Source: Ovis canadensis | Taxonomy: Eukaryota; Chordata; Mammalia; Artiodactyla; Bovidae | Reading direction: 5' to 3' | DNA: 64,000 bases | Assembly: GCF_042477335.2 (NCBI RefSeq) | Contig: NC_091262.1 | Span: 70,976,001 to 71,040,000, forward strand | Part shown: positions 23,101 to 32,930 of the stretch, piece after piece | Layout of the letters: each line of letters opens with the position of its first letter | How positions within the stretch are numbered: the first letter of the stretch is position 1 | Position numbers and translations under genes: made by a program | The notes under the pieces: model-generated | What the model saw: the letters and a program-made list of their open reading frames with translations, nothing else | What the model was told of the DNA's origin: nothing | The model's database searches: none

Positions 23101-26100
23101 ATAGATTCCTTTACCCACATCCCCTCTGCACACTGGCTGACAGCTGACCATGCTGAGCTAATAATATCTTAAGAGACGCAATGGGCTTTTTCCATCAGTA
23201 GCACACTCTCCCTAAAGAGAACTGCTAAGCTGCTAAGTCACTTCAGTCATGTCCGACTCTGTGCGACCCCATAGACGCCAGCCCACCAGGCTCCCCCGTC
23301 CCTGGGATTCTCCAGGCAAGAACACTGGAGTGGGTTGCCATTTCCTTCTCCAATGCATGAAAGTGAAAAGTGAAAGTGAAGTCGCTCAGTCGTGTCCAAC
23401 TCTTAGCGACCCCATGGACTGCAGCCTACCAGGCTCCTCTGCCCATGGGATTTTCCAGGCAAGAGTACTGGAGTGGGGTGCCATTGCCTTCTCCCGGCCA
23501 GCTCCAAAACTCACGTGCAGAGTCACCTGCCACCTAGTGGTCATGATGGGAACTGCAGAGGACCCCCAAGTCCAAGATTAGTGGTCTAGGAGAGCCAGGA
23601 GGCTGTGGAAAAGCAGGTCGTGAGCAAGCAGGAGTGTGCTGGCAGGACTAGAGTTCCTCCCTTTGCCCAAGAAGGTGGGGAACCTCTGGAGCACCTCCCT
23701 GAGGTCACGTAACCACCATGTGTTACTGAGCACTGCACTTTACGTGTGTTCATCTCTTTTCACTACATTTGATGGGATTTGTGGATGAGGAAATGGAAGC
23801 ACAGAGGACACTAATTCACCTGAAACACAGGGCTGCCTGCTGAAGGCTGAGACCCGGACCCTGCTCTGTGTCCAAATCTGAGCATTCCCAGTCAGTGCAC
23901 TGCAGTCCGTTCCCCACTTAGCAGCCAGGGGGATGTGATCACCATGGGAAACACGACCGTGGGGAATGCCAGCTAGAGGACTGGGACTCTCGGCCAGCAA
24001 GGGCTGGAAGCAGCAGGCAAGTCTTCCTGGAACACACGGGCTTTGAGCTGAGCTGGAATAGGAGACCCATGGGAGGTCTACTGGCCCTTCTCTGATAAGG
24101 GACGCTAAGCCAAGCTCCGTGCTGGCCTTGATATTGTTTTTGATGTTGTTTAGTTGCTAAGTTGTGTCCGACTCTTTGTGACCCCATGGACTGTAGCCCT
24201 CCAGGCTCCTCTGCCCATGGGATTTCCCAGGCAAGAATACTAGAGTGGGTTGCCATTTCTTTCTCCAGAGACTCTTCCCCACCCAGGGATCGAACCCACA
24301 TCTCCTGCATTGGCAGGCTGATGCTTTACTGCTGAGCCACCACGGAAGCCCTGGCGTTGACATGCCTGTTTCAAAACCTGTCTCCTTCCTGCCCTGCCAT
24401 GAAAGGGCGAGTGATCCTGTGGCCACAAACCCCTTTATCTCATCCCCTACTCACCCCAGGCAGGCTATGAACTTTTCACATATTGGCTGTGGAATTTGTA
24501 GCGATATGTAGGCAGCTTCATCCAGTGTAGCAGTTAGGAATGCCTTGGGCTACAAATAACTCATTACGTAACTAATAATGGTTTAAATCAGAGTAAGGGA
24601 CTGGTTTGTCTCTTGCATCAAGAAGTCCTGAGGTTGGTTTTGTTTCTATTTTGTAACTGCCTTATTGAAAAGCAAGACCCCTTCCATTCCCGGCCTCCTC
24701 ATATTATAGGTGTTTCCTGCTAAATTGGAGGGATTATTTGTATTTTAATTTTGTAATCTGTGACTCTGTATTGTTGAAGGTTTCTCAGTCCTGTGGGGTC
24801 TCCTTAGAATGTATGTGACTTTTCATGTTGCGATATCACACAGATGAGACAGCCCAAATTTCTCTAACACAGCTCTTAATAAATGATCTGAATGAGAAAA
24901 AGAAGTCCTGAGGTAAGCAGCTGATAATGATGGCACTTTTTATCCCTGCCATCAAGAAATTGTAGACCCAGCTCTTTCCATTGTTCTTTAGGATGTGAGC
25001 CTTTGTCTTTGTGCCTATCACCTCTGATCACAAAACAGCTGCTGTGCCTCCGGGCTCACCTCTGTGTTCCAGACAGGAGGAAGGGAGACAAACCAAAACC
25101 TGACAAGATGTACCAACTCAGTTTGTCCCTTACTAAAGGCTTTCCTGGAAGCCCCACCCAGGGACTTCCGCTTATATCTGTGTAGCAGACAGAATGGGGT
25201 CTCCTGTCCTGTACCTCAAACTGAAAGAGATTCTGGGAAGTGAGCATTTTCAGTTGTGTTACTTACCCGAAACAAGTAGAGTTCAATTAATTAGGAAGAA
25301 AAAGAAGATGGGATTTGGGTGGCTCACTGGCAGATGACTCTCATGTCAAAAACCACTGCTTTGCTCTGTGATGACCTAGAGGGGTAGGATTAGGTAGGGG
25401 CTGGAAGAGAGGCTCAAGAGGGAAGGGATGTATGTATACATATAGTTGAAACATCTTGTTGTACAGCAGAAATTTAACACAACATCGTACAGCAAGTATA
25501 CTCCAATTTAAAAATTAATTTAAAAAATTTTTAACTAAAAATAAATAAATCATTGCCCTGGTACCCAAAGCGCTAAGGAGAGGCCTGGGGAGTGGGAGGG
25601 AAGCCCAGGAAGCTCAGCAAGACCTTGGCCAAGTCACCCCACCCCGTCTAGACTGAGGGCCACTACAAGGCCTGTGCTCCTCACACATTTTAACCAAAGC
25701 CTCCAACAAGCCAAGGAAAGTAAATTTATAAGTATATGTGCAAATTATTATCTTTAATCATAAAACTTCATGTAAATTTTTCAGTCTGAAGGTGGCACTA
25801 CTGGTAAAGAAACTGCCTGCCAGTGCAGGAGACATAAGAGACGCAGGTTCAATCCTTGGGTCTGGCAGATCCCCTGGAGGAGGGAATAGCTACCTACTCC
25901 ATTATTCTTGCCTGGAGAATTCTATGGACAGAGGAGCCTGGCAGCCTACGGTCCATAGGGTCACAGAGTCGGACACAACTGAAGCAGCTTAGCACACATG
26001 CACAACATATTTCAAAAATTAAATTACCTTAGGAAACATTAGGCATTAGGAATATGTATGAATTAAGATAAAAAGAAATGGAGAAATGAAGGATGCAAAT

Positions 26101-29100
26101 TTTTAACTTTCTTTAAATTATTAAAAGTTGTGTGTAATCATATAAACATAATTAACATTTTCTCCACATATTTTTAAGTTTTTTTTTTTAATAAAATGTA
26201 TATGACACCTACAGAGAGAGGTCTCCTGCCCACCCATGAGTCCAAGGCACTGCTTTCCCCACCCTAAAGACATGCGTAGCTGTTAGTTTCTTGAGTATCT
26301 TTACATTTTAAAACTAAAAACTCACTTTAAAGCATCAGTTTAAAAATAAGCAAGAGTTGCGTCCTAAAGGGGAGCCAATGACAAGCTTTGAGCCGAGCCG
26401 TGCAGCTCAGGGCTGGACTCCAGGAATCTTTTGATTCTGCGGTGGGCGTGGCTCTGAAGCTCAGCAAGTGACCAACCACCTGGCCGCACTTGCCTCGGGC
26501 CGGCGGCGGTGGGTGGGGCTTACAGAGGTGGGCGGGGCGGACCAAGCCGGGACCAGCTCCCTCGGGTTGCGAGTGGGTGGAGACGTGGTCCAGGCTCCGC
26601 CTCCACACCCTTGCCTCCTGCAGGTTCCTACTATCTGACCACCACCTACGGGGCCCTGGAGCACATCAAGAACTATGACAAGATCACGGTGACCCGGCAG
26701 CTGAGCGTGGAGGTGCAGGACTCGATCCACCGCTGGGAGCGCCGGCGCACGCTCAACAAGGCTCGGGCCTCCCGCTCCTCCGTGCAGGTGCGACCTGGGA
26801 CCGAGAGGGTGGGAGGGGACCAGGGAATCTTGCTCCCAGACCACCCCTACTGCCTGCCAGTTCAGGAGCAATGGCACTGAGCCCCCAGCCTGCCAGTGTG
26901 TGCCGGCTTAGGGGCTGGGGTTGAGAAGTTGAGGGCTGGAGAAAAGTATTATCAGCGAGCATCCGCGTTTCAGTTGGGCCCACAAGATAGGAAGAAGGAG
27001 ACCTTCACCCAGCATTCCTCAGCGACTGTGATGTCTGAGCGGGCTGTTAGGGCTGGAAATGGGAACAGTGGTTTGTCCCAGTTAAAAAGCCCAGGAGCTG
27101 ATCTTCAGCCTTGCCACTTGGTGCCCAGACAAATGCAGCAGCTGCCAAGGGTCCCCTGCCCCTAACCTGCTCACAGCCTGCCCATCTCCAACCCACTCAC
27201 CCATCCTTCCCCACTTCTGTCTGTACAGACTCAGTGTTCAAAAGTCACTGGTGGCCAGACTCCTGCCCCCACCCATCCCATTATCCCACACCTCCGAGGC
27301 TGCATCAGATCAGTTCATTTCAGTTCAGTCAATCAGTCGTGCCCGACTCTTTTCGACCCCATGGACTGCAGCACGTCACGCTTCCCTGTCCATCACCAAC
27401 TCCTGGAGCCTACTCAAGCTCATGCATCAGAACAGCTATGAACACCCTGAGCTCAACTCCCTAGGGCTTAGCCTCAGCCCATGCTGGTCCATCTCCCCTT
27501 CCTCACCAGCTGCCATGCCCAGCCTCAGTGTCTCCAATAGCCCCTCCTCTGAAAAGCCTTCCCTGACACCCCCCGCCTGCCCCCCCCCCATTCCCTATGG
27601 CATGGGTTAGAAGTGCTTCCTGCTGCTGCTGCTTCTATTGTAGCGCATATACCCCGTACTGTAACCAACAATGTATAAAGCTGTAACCCTGAGAGAGCAG
27701 GCCCTATTGCTCACATGTCTCAAGGCCTGGGCCAGAGTGGGACTGGGGAGTGTGCACAATGGCAGGAGTTAGGACAGTGAATCAAGCTGCAGTCCAGAGC
27801 TGTGACTAGGTCTCCAGACTCACGTCCCTGGCACCCAGAGCACACTGGACCTGAATCCCATGCCTGGCTGCTTTCCACATGGCCTTTCTGTAACTGGGAG
27901 AGCCCAGGCCTGGGAGGCAAGAGGCTCACAGTATGGACCCAGCTCTGTACTAGCTTGCTGTGTGACCCTAAGCCATGTCTAACTCTCTCTGGGATGCTGT
28001 TTTCCTGTCAGCACAGGGGGACTCTGGCCCATTTGAGTTCTGCCTCCCCAGTACATGTTCTAACATCAGTCAAGCTGATGTCCCTCCTCCTCTAATCAGT
28101 GGTGTCCTGATAATGTTTAGTAACTGGTTCTCTGGGGAGAAAGAAAAAAAAAAGGCTCTGATCTTTGCCTCTGTCAATTTCCATGGTATTACTATAAATA
28201 CTGCCACCGTGGCTGATTCCAAGCTACTAACTTGGCATCATGGAACTTGGAGTTGGAAAGAGATGTACACAGTTGGCTTTCTCAAGCTGGTATGAGCCAG
28301 CGGAAGTTGGCGAGTGCAGCTGCAGCACCCCAGCATTCCCTCCTGCCTTCTGGGACAGCTGCCCCTCCACCAACTCTTGGAATGTGAGCGCTCTTGGTCC
28401 AAGGGTGACCCTCGCATTCTTTCCTTCTTGCTTCTACCTCATGGATTCCCAATGCTGAGCATCATCAGTGCGTCCCACTAAGGAGGCAGAGCTCAGGCAG
28501 AGGCTTGGGATGAGACTTATCAGCACTGTTTCTGGGGTCTGAGGAGGGCACCGCTGTCTGCCCCCTTCCCAGTGTCTCCTCTGCACCACACACGGTAAAT
28601 CCCTACCCTCCGGAGGGAAAGCCCAGAGCCTGAAAGTCATCGGATGTCAAGGGCTCTGGGGAGGCCTGCTGGTGGCTGAGGAGAGCACAGGCAGTCACCG
28701 AGACCCAGGGAAGTGGGCTGGGCTTTCCCCTCCCAGGAAGAAAAAAAAGAAGTGATCCCAGGGACTCTTGGCACAGAGCCTGGCACTACTCTGTAGTCAC
28801 TAATTATCTCCATTCTGAACTAGGCGGCCTCAGGAGACCGCTGTGCTGTCACCGTCCTTCCACAAGGGGGCAGCCCCGCGCACACACTTCCTGCCCGCCC
28901 TCTGGGCCCTTAGCGGAAAGGGGACTCTAACAGGCTCTGAGCCAGTTTTCTGTGATCCACCTCCAGGCACAGAGAAAGGACTGGTTTTATCCCCACTTTG
29001 CAGTAATGGAAATGGAGAGTCAGAGAGGTCGTCACACAGTGAGTGGGAGCAGATTCAAAGCCAGGCAGGGACTCCTTCCACGGTCTCCGGTGGACTCAGG

Positions 29101-30032
29101 TGTGAATGTGCTGTTTTCTGCAAACACTCTCCATCTTTTCCCCCCAAGTCTTCTCCCCCGCCCTTCCCTGCCAGCCTGTTCCTCCTGGGAACACCACCCC
29201 TTCCATCCCCAGGCCCCTCCAGCCCTAGGGCCTGAAGAACTGTTCAGCCTGCCTTAGCTGCTCCAGCTGAGCCATGGAATGCTGGGGGTGGGTCTGAATC
29301 TTTGATTTTATTTATGCTGCCCCGTGTGCCCAGCAGAGTGCCTGGAATGCAGGGGAAGAAGAGAAAGTGAAAAATAAGATTTTTTCAGTGACGGCAAGCC
29401 CGTGGACTGGCCACCAGGGGGCGCGCTCACTCCTTGTGTCCAGGCCAAGACTGACCCAGTGAGAGCTGAGGCTCAGAGAGGGAGGGTCTTGCCTGAGGTC
29501 ACACAGCAGGGTCAGCCGCAGGTGCCCCGACGGCCAGCCTCACGACCCCTCCTGCCATCCATCCGCTGTCTATGGAGAGGAATCGGGGGGCCCAAAGAGG
29601 ACAAGGCCACGCAGCTTCTTCTGTCCAAGCTCCCAGCATCAGGGCAGGGGTGAGACAGGACGTGGGCTTGGCCCAGCCGGTAACCGTGACCCCCTCCGTC
29701 TCTCCCCGCAGGACTTTATCTGCGTGTCGTATCTGGAGCCGGAGCAGCAGTCGCGGACGCTGGCATCGCGGGCGGACACGCTGGCTGAGGCGCTGTGCGC
29801 CCAGTGTGCGGAGAAGTTCGAGGTGGTACAGCCGCAGGACTACCGGCTCTTCGTGCTGGTGGACGGCCGCAGCTTCCAGCTGGCCGACGAGGCGCTGCCG
29901 CACCGCATCAAGGGCTACCTGCTGCGGAGCGAGCCCAAGCGCGACTTCCACTTCGTGTACCGGCCCCTGGACGGCGGCGGGGGCAGCGGAGGCCCGCCCT
30001 GCCTGGTGGTGCGCGAGCCCAACTTCCTGTGA
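4179..30032 (+). CDS. RIN3: RIN3 (Ras and Rab interactor 3), 3' part, five exons
   Basis: RIN3 is a cytosolic, endosome-associated guanine-nucleotide exchange factor that activates Rab5-family GTPases (Rab5, Rab31) and binds Ras-like GTPases and SH3 proteins such as amphiphysin II/BIN1 and CD2AP (family knowledge). Join the exons 4179-5753, 8221-8529, 21629-21760, 26624-26787 and 29712-30032: phases agree at each GT/AG junction and give 832 codons plus stop, with no frameshift. Counting Phe at 4181 as residue 1, the order is: tail of the SH2-linked region (to about 65), long proline-rich region (about 70-390), RIN-homology region (from about 415), VPS9 domain (about 560-700), and Ras-association domain (about 727-815), ending in EPNFL. 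The VPS9 signature residues are present: DDFLP at 634-638 and YYLTT at 674-678. The N-terminal exons with the SH2 domain are upstream of the window. The gene lies tail to tail with LGMN. Identification is secure. Confidence 0.97.
7015..7220 (-). mobile_element. Bov-tA SINE
   Basis: tRNA-derived ruminant SINE on the minus strand, recognised by the B-box-like GGTTCGATCCCTGGGTC head and the CCACTCCAGTATTCTTGCC body. It splits an older repeat that continues on both sides. Confidence 0.85.
7290..7432 (-). mobile_element. Bov-A2 half SINE
   Basis: A single Bov-A monomer on the minus strand, beginning with the GCTGCTG/AAGTC terminus. It lies within the same old repeat as the SINE at 7015-7220. Confidence 0.75.
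7628..7740 (+). mobile_element. CHR-type SINE
   Basis: Typical opening GGGACTTCTTTGGCAGTCCA, then CTGCAGGGGGCACGGGTTTGA. A cetartiodactyl tRNA-derived SINE, followed by an A/T-rich tail with TA repeats. Confidence 0.75.
7752..7772. repeat. AT microsatellite
   Basis: (TA)n in the tail of the CHR SINE. Confidence 0.85.
8221..8529 (+). CDS. RIN3: RIN3 exon: start of VPS9 region
   Basis: The exon encodes the helical lead-in and first half of the VPS9 exchange domain. The AG acceptor is at 8219-8220 and the GT donor at 8530-8531. The first two bases complete the Glu codon opened at 5753, and the last G opens a Gly codon completed at 21629-21630. The translation begins [20 protein letters not shown] and ends [13 protein letters not shown], matching vertebrate RIN proteins almost residue for residue. 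Length is 309 bp. Confidence 0.97.
8825..9215. repeat. Old mammalian interspersed repeat
   Basis: Contains the common CCTAGGGCTGCCGTGACAGA / ACAGTTCTGG signature of an ancient mammalian repeat. A second diverged member is at about 32620-32930. The family name is not assigned. Confidence 0.5.
12677..12962 (-). mobile_element. Bov-A2 SINE (two monomers)
   Basis: Two Bov-A monomers joined by a GTGAAAAGTGAAAGTGAAG linker, on the minus strand. Flanking copies of CCAGAAGGC (12672-12680 and 12954-12962) look like target-site duplications. Confidence 0.85.
14096..14315 (-). mobile_element. Bov-tA SINE
   Basis: Minus-strand Bov-tA with the tRNA-like head at 14230-14310 and SINE body upstream. Confidence 0.8.
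14415..14625 (+). mobile_element. Bov-tA SINE (donor-like copy of a duplicated block)
   Basis: Plus-strand Bov-tA from GGGCTTCCCAGGTGACTCAG to GACTGAGTGACTAAATGAC. Its second half and 3' flank recur at 20.64-20.96 kb. Confidence 0.85.
14626..14812. repeat. MIR-type segment, copy 1 of a duplication
   Basis: Shows the MIR-like TTATCCCCATTTTATAGTCA core. It matches 20775-20962 with only about seven base differences plus a small indel, far closer than two independent MIRs would be. Confidence 0.7.
15643..15900 (+). mobile_element. Bov-tA SINE with microsatellite tail
   Basis: Plus-strand Bov-tA whose 3' tail (15842-15900) is (GC)n followed by (AC)n. The microsatellite grew directly from the SINE end (CTGAGCG). 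Confidence 0.85.
15850..15900. repeat. GC/AC microsatellite
   Basis: About 51 bases of alternating purine-pyrimidine sequence: GTGC/GC repeats passing into AC repeats. Confidence 0.9.
16565..16740 (-). mobile_element. BovB 3'-end fragment
   Basis: Antisense BovB terminus recognised by TTCAGTTCAGTTGCTCAGT and the downstream CATCTCCTTCTCTGCCG-like segment. Confidence 0.65.
16783..16998 (+). mobile_element. Bov-tA SINE
   Basis: Plus-strand copy from GGCTTCCCAGGTGCCACCGG to ACTTAGCATGCACAG. Confidence 0.8.
19235..19300. mobile_element. Short mariner-like MITE remnant
   Basis: The left end GGGCTGGCCAATAAGTTCGT resembles the mariner terminal repeat at 52778; the right end GTGGCCAAGCCAATAA is a degenerate inverted copy. 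Confidence 0.5.
20155..20189. repeat. GT microsatellite
   Basis: About 35 bases of GT repeat just upstream of a Bov-tA SINE. Confidence 0.9.
20228..20425 (-). mobile_element. Bov-tA SINE
   Basis: Minus-strand copy with the tRNA-like head near 20340-20420. Confidence 0.85.
20540..20774 (+). mobile_element. Bov-tA SINE (recipient copy of a duplicated block)
   Basis: Plus-strand copy. It shares its 3' half and downstream MIR segment with 14.5-14.8 kb. Confidence 0.8.
20775..20962. repeat. MIR-type segment, copy 2 of a duplication
   Basis: Near-identical to 14626-14812. It ends at AACTGCC, where a second SINE-like unit begins. Confidence 0.7.
20963..21105 (+). mobile_element. Partial Bov-tA, tandem duplicate of 20601 onward
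   Basis: Begins with the same AGAGAGGCTCAGGTTC as 20601-20616 and shares unusual variants such as CCCTTGGACAG, indicating duplication rather than a separate insertion. Confidence 0.65.
21335..21410. repeat. 38-bp unit repeated twice
   Basis: Unit GGGGCTGGTCTTGCC... at 21335-21372 and again at 21373-21410 with about four differences, 219 bp upstream of a RIN3 exon. Confidence 0.85.
21629..21760 (+). CDS. RIN3: RIN3 exon: VPS9 catalytic Asp/Pro segment
   Basis: A 132-bp exon with acceptor CAG at 21626-21628 and donor GT at 21761-21762. It encodes [19 protein letters not shown] and continues to MDPALQLGE. The DDFLP motif carries the acidic residue that VPS9 proteins use to interfere with the nucleotide-binding P-loop of Rab5, so the catalytic site is intact. 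Both ends are split-codon junctions that agree with the neighbouring exons. Confidence 0.97.
23224..23496 (-). mobile_element. Bov-A2 SINE (two monomers)
   Basis: Same two-monomer structure as at 12677-12962, minus strand. Confidence 0.85.
24139..24351 (-). mobile_element. Bov-tA SINE
   Basis: Minus-strand copy ending at the GGGCTTCCGTGGTGGC-type head (on the minus strand near 24351). Confidence 0.85.
24621..24914 (+). pseudogene. Probable 5'-truncated retrocopy of an mRNA 3' end
   Basis: The direct repeat AGAAGTCCTGAGGT stands at 24621-24634 and 24901-24914, a typical L1-made target-site duplication. Between them, 24635-24900 has no SINE features, carries AATAAA at 24878-24883, and ends in a short A run right at the second repeat. 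This is the structure of a truncated processed pseudogene. The parent transcript was not recognised. An uncommon SINE/LINE tail is the alternative. Confidence 0.6.
25425..25555. repeat. L1-tail-like AT-rich fragment
   Basis: Contains the cetartiodactyl signature TGTTGTACAGCAGAAATTTA and ACTCCAATTTAAAAATTAA. Confidence 0.5.
25788..26005 (+). mobile_element. Bov-tA SINE
   Basis: Plus-strand copy from GGTGGCACTACTGGTAAAGA to GCTTAGCACACATGC. Confidence 0.8.
26624..26787 (+). CDS. RIN3: RIN3 exon: C-terminal half of VPS9 domain
   Basis: A 164-bp exon with acceptor CAG at 26621-26623 and donor GT at 26788. It encodes [20 protein letters not shown] and onward to [10 protein letters not shown]. 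The YYLTT motif holds the conserved Tyr and Thr of VPS9 exchange factors. The helical extension with [15 protein letters not shown] links to the Ras-association domain. It ends on a complete codon (Gln). Confidence 0.97.
26788..29711 (+). other. RIN3: RIN3 last intron
   Basis: No gene is seen. A short BovB 3'-end remnant lies at about 27308-27430 and MIR-like sequence at 29455-29520. The acceptor CAG at 29709-29711 follows a pyrimidine tract. The remainder has no recognisable structure. Confidence 0.6.
27308..27430 (-). mobile_element. BovB 3'-end fragment
   Basis: Antisense terminus: TTTCAGTTCAGTCAATCAGT followed by the BovB 3' end sequence. Confidence 0.7.
29712..30032 (+). CDS. RIN3: RIN3 last coding exon: Ras-association domain and stop
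   Basis: This exon encodes 106 residues and TGA at 30030-30032. It starts [20 protein letters not shown], the first strand of the Ras-association fold, and ends [10 protein letters not shown] as in other mammalian RIN3 proteins. A glycine run (GGGGSGG) lies shortly before the end. The exon is strongly CpG-rich. The 3' UTR follows directly. Confidence 0.97.
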   Translation, partial: DFICVSYLEPEQQSRTLASRADTLAEALCAQCAEKFEVVQPQDYRLFVLVDGRSFQLADEALPHRIKGYLLRSEPKRDFHFVYRPLDGGGGSGGPPCLVVREPNFL

Positions 30033-30160
30033 GCCCGGGGCCGCGGCCCCTCCGACGGCAGTGTCCACCCAGGCGGGGACGCTGGCAGACCGGCCCGCAC
30101 CCTCGACCCCCACACTCACACTCAGACGCACCCACTCACACATGCACACGCACAGACACT

Positions 30161-30189
30161 TGCGCGCGCGCGCGTGCACACACACACAC
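30161..30189. repeat. Alternating GC/CA tract in RIN3 3' UTR
   Basis: A run of (GC)n passing into (CA)n, preceded by CA-rich sequence from about 30098. Such alternating purine-pyrimidine DNA can adopt the Z form and varies in length. Confidence 0.8.
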
Positions 30190-30887
30190 TCCCAACAGGG
30201 ATGCCCACACGTTGCCCCGTGCTTGCAGCCTACTGAGCGTGCCTCGGCCACCGTGGCAGGACCATTGTATAAACAACGTGATCCGTGGCCCCAGCGTGCT
30301 CCCAGTAGGAGGGCGGGAGCCGGGAGAGGCCACATGCTTCATTAGGCAGAAAGGGAAACGGAAACTCAGAAAGGACCCTCCAGCCCCCTGCAGCACACAG
30401 AGCCCCAGCTCGCTCGGCCCCTGTTCACACACAGCCCCTCAGGCCAGTCCGTCTGTCCCGCGCCTCGGGCCCCCGCACCCCATGCCCACCCAATCCGATC
30501 CCCAGCCTTTCACCGGGAGGGCTCAGGTTTTCCCAAGACCGTCCTCAGGAGGAGTGGCCTGGCCACAGCTGCCCCGCCCCCCCTGGAGCTGGAATGTGTT
30601 GGACTCGCCCAGCATCTCAGGAGCATCTCAGGGTGCTGAGGGGACAGGCCCCTCACCCCTGCCTCAGAGCCAACCCTCAGCCATCCGCCCGCTCCGTGCT
30701 GCCGGTAGCTCCCCAGCCCCTCCGGAAGCAGCCAGGTGTACAACGGGACCTCCGAGCGAGGCCAGCTTCACAGCTACGTGAACGAGCCCAGCCTTGGCCA
30801 CGGGGGACATTGTCCAGGGCCCTCTCCTTCGTGGGCACCCCAGGACTGTGGCATTCAAGGCAAGAGACACTGTGTGGGGAGTGTTTT

Positions 30888-30893
30888 AATAAA
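30888..30893 (+). promoter_or_regulatory. RIN3: RIN3 polyadenylation signal
   Basis: Canonical AATAAA about 855 bases after the RIN3 stop codon, the only canonical signal seen between the stop and the first downstream SINE at 31078. A T-rich stretch follows near 31035-31060. Confidence 0.8.
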
Positions 30894-31077
30894 AGTCCTT
30901 TTGAAAATGGCATCTTCGTTTCTCAAAGGGCTAGATCTCTGCTCAGGCAGCTAGGCCCCCCACCACCACCACCAACAGCCTAGTCCCCCTCCAAGGTGGG
31001 GTTCAGAAAAGCACCTCCTTTCCACTGAGCGCCCTGGTTTCTTTTGTTTTGTTGTTTTTGGCAGAATCTATAGGTTC

Positions 31078-31290
31078 CTCAAGTGGCACTAGTGGTAAAA
31101 AAAACCTGCCGGCCAGTGCAGGAGACAAACGAGTTCAATCTCTGGGTTGGGAAGATCCCCTGGATGAGGGCATGGCAACCCACTCCAGTGCTCTTGCCTG
31201 GAGAAAGAATCGCCATGGACAGAGGAGCCTGGCCGGCTACAGTCCATAAGGTCACAAAGTGTCGGACACAGCTGAAGCGACTTGGCACAC
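31078..31290 (+). mobile_element. Bov-tA SINE
   Basis: Plus-strand copy shortly downstream of the RIN3 polyadenylation site. Confidence 0.8.
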
Positions 31291-32619
31291 ACACAACATA
31301 CTCTCAGGGCCCTGGGCCCCGTCTGCCCCTCAGCCTGGGCATTTCCTCTTCCTAGCACCCACACTTCACATCATTCCTGCCTCTGTTGCCTATCACAGCA
31401 ATACAATTCTGTACAATCTTTGCCTGGTCAAACTCTTTATTTTTCCCTAAAAGCCCATCTCCAGAAAGCCTTCTCTGACTTCCTGCGCTGCTGGCCAGAT
31501 AGTCCTTGTCCATGTCCTCCAGCCCTGTGGGCTCATCTCTGTCACAAGAGATAGCTCATCCAATTGCATCTGTCTGTTGACACTTCTGCTTTCTCCACCA
31601 GATTTGGACCCTTCCTGTCTGTGTCCTCAGCATTGATTAAAAATATGTTTGCTGAGTGCCTGTTCAATGTCAGCACTCTTCTAGGCCCTGGGAGACAGTA
31701 GAGAACAAATCAAATGCAGCCCCAGCCTTCATGGCAGTGAGCTGTGCCCACGGGGCAGGGCGGCTGGACTTCCCTGGATTATATTGCTGGGAAGCAGCCA
31801 GCTCATTCAGCTGATCAACAAACATCTGTCTGACTGTGGCTCCGGGCCAGCCCTGTGGCAGATGCAGGGATTGCTCCAGGATGCAGGCAGCCAGCCCTGG
31901 ACTTTCCAGGCTTTGTAACAGACATGAGAAAACAGGCAAATACCCAGAAGCTGAGGTTAGCCAGCCATGATCCCAGGTTGCCCTTGCCTCTGCCACCTCC
32001 CTGCCCACCCCCTGGCGCAGGCATTGTCCCCTTCCTGATCTTCCGATGCTCCCTGCAGCCCGAAGCTGAGCTGGCTGTGCTGCTTCGGGTCCCCAGCTGT
32101 AAGGTAGGGTGCCCACTGCCTCCCACTAGGCCTGAGACTGGTGGGGATGGGTCAGATGGAGGTCCATTTACCCAAGCACCCTCTTGTCCAGTGGGGCCCA
32201 AACTTGGGGTGGGGTTGGAATTCAGAGGGTGGATTGGGCACCAGTCCAGCCCTGGTGGGAGGCAGGGGGGTCTTCTGTCCAGCTCCCAGGGAATGGGCAG
32301 AGCCAGTCAGTGACCTGGACCAGGAGCACCACTGTAAGAACCCCACGTGTGTGTGTGCATGTGTGCTCAAGCGTGGGGCCCCTCCCGTCAGGAGAAGCCA
32401 GAGAGCAGGATGGATGGGGCTACCTGGATCCTGTGGTCTGGAGGCCTCTGTCCGCAGTGGGGTGTGCAGGCCTGATCCAGGATCAAGAAAACAGGGCCGT
32501 GCAAGAGCTGAGCCCTCATGAGTGCCTGGCACTGGTCAGTGACTCCTCTTGTGATATTTATGGATGAGAAGGTGAAGGCTCAAAGAAACGGGGAGAATTA
32601 GTCTGCTCCAGTGACCTTA

Positions 32620-32930
32620 ACAAAAGTACCACTGATGGGCCAGCTTAAACAGCATTTATTTTCTCACCATTCTGGAGCCTGAAGTCTCGAATCGGCTGGT
32701 TTTTCCTTGGCTTGCAGACAGCTGCCTGCCCACACAGCCTTCTTTCTGGGCCTGAGCACCCCTAATCTCTTCTTAGAACGCAGGTCCTATTGGAGCAGGG
32801 CACAGCTGTGTGATCTCACGTTACCTTTAGTAACCCTTTAAGGCCCTGTCTCCCAAATGCGGGCACATTCTGAGATGTGGCTTGGGGCTTCAGCACATGA
32901 GCTTGGAGGGGACACAATTTAGCCCGTAAC
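32620..32930. repeat. Old mammalian interspersed repeat
   Basis: A diverged relative of 8825-9215 (TTTATTTTCTCACCATTCTGG signature). Confidence 0.45.

Larger units (their letters stand above)
21761..26623 (+). other. RIN3: RIN3 intron with SINEs and a retrocopy-like insertion
   Basis: No gene is evident. It holds old repeat sequence at about 22000-22150 and 23700-23910, a Bov-A2 SINE (23224-23496), a Bov-tA SINE (24139-24351), a poly(A)-tailed insertion with target-site duplications (24621-24914), an AT-rich L1-tail-like piece (about 25425-25555) and a Bov-tA SINE (25788-26005). The 260 bp before the next exon are GC-rich and unassigned. Confidence 0.6.
30033..30910 (+). other. RIN3: RIN3 3' untranslated region
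   Basis: The region runs from the stop to about 17 bases past the polyadenylation signal at 30888-30893. It includes an alternating purine-pyrimidine tract at 30098-30189. The exact cleavage site is inferred from the usual spacing. Confidence 0.75.

Noticed and set aside
29499-30781. Long overlapping frames on both strands around the last RIN3 exon (up to 328 codons)
   Set aside because: They are shadows of the CpG-rich exon and 3' UTR; the true frame is fixed by the splice phase and the conserved Ras-association domain.
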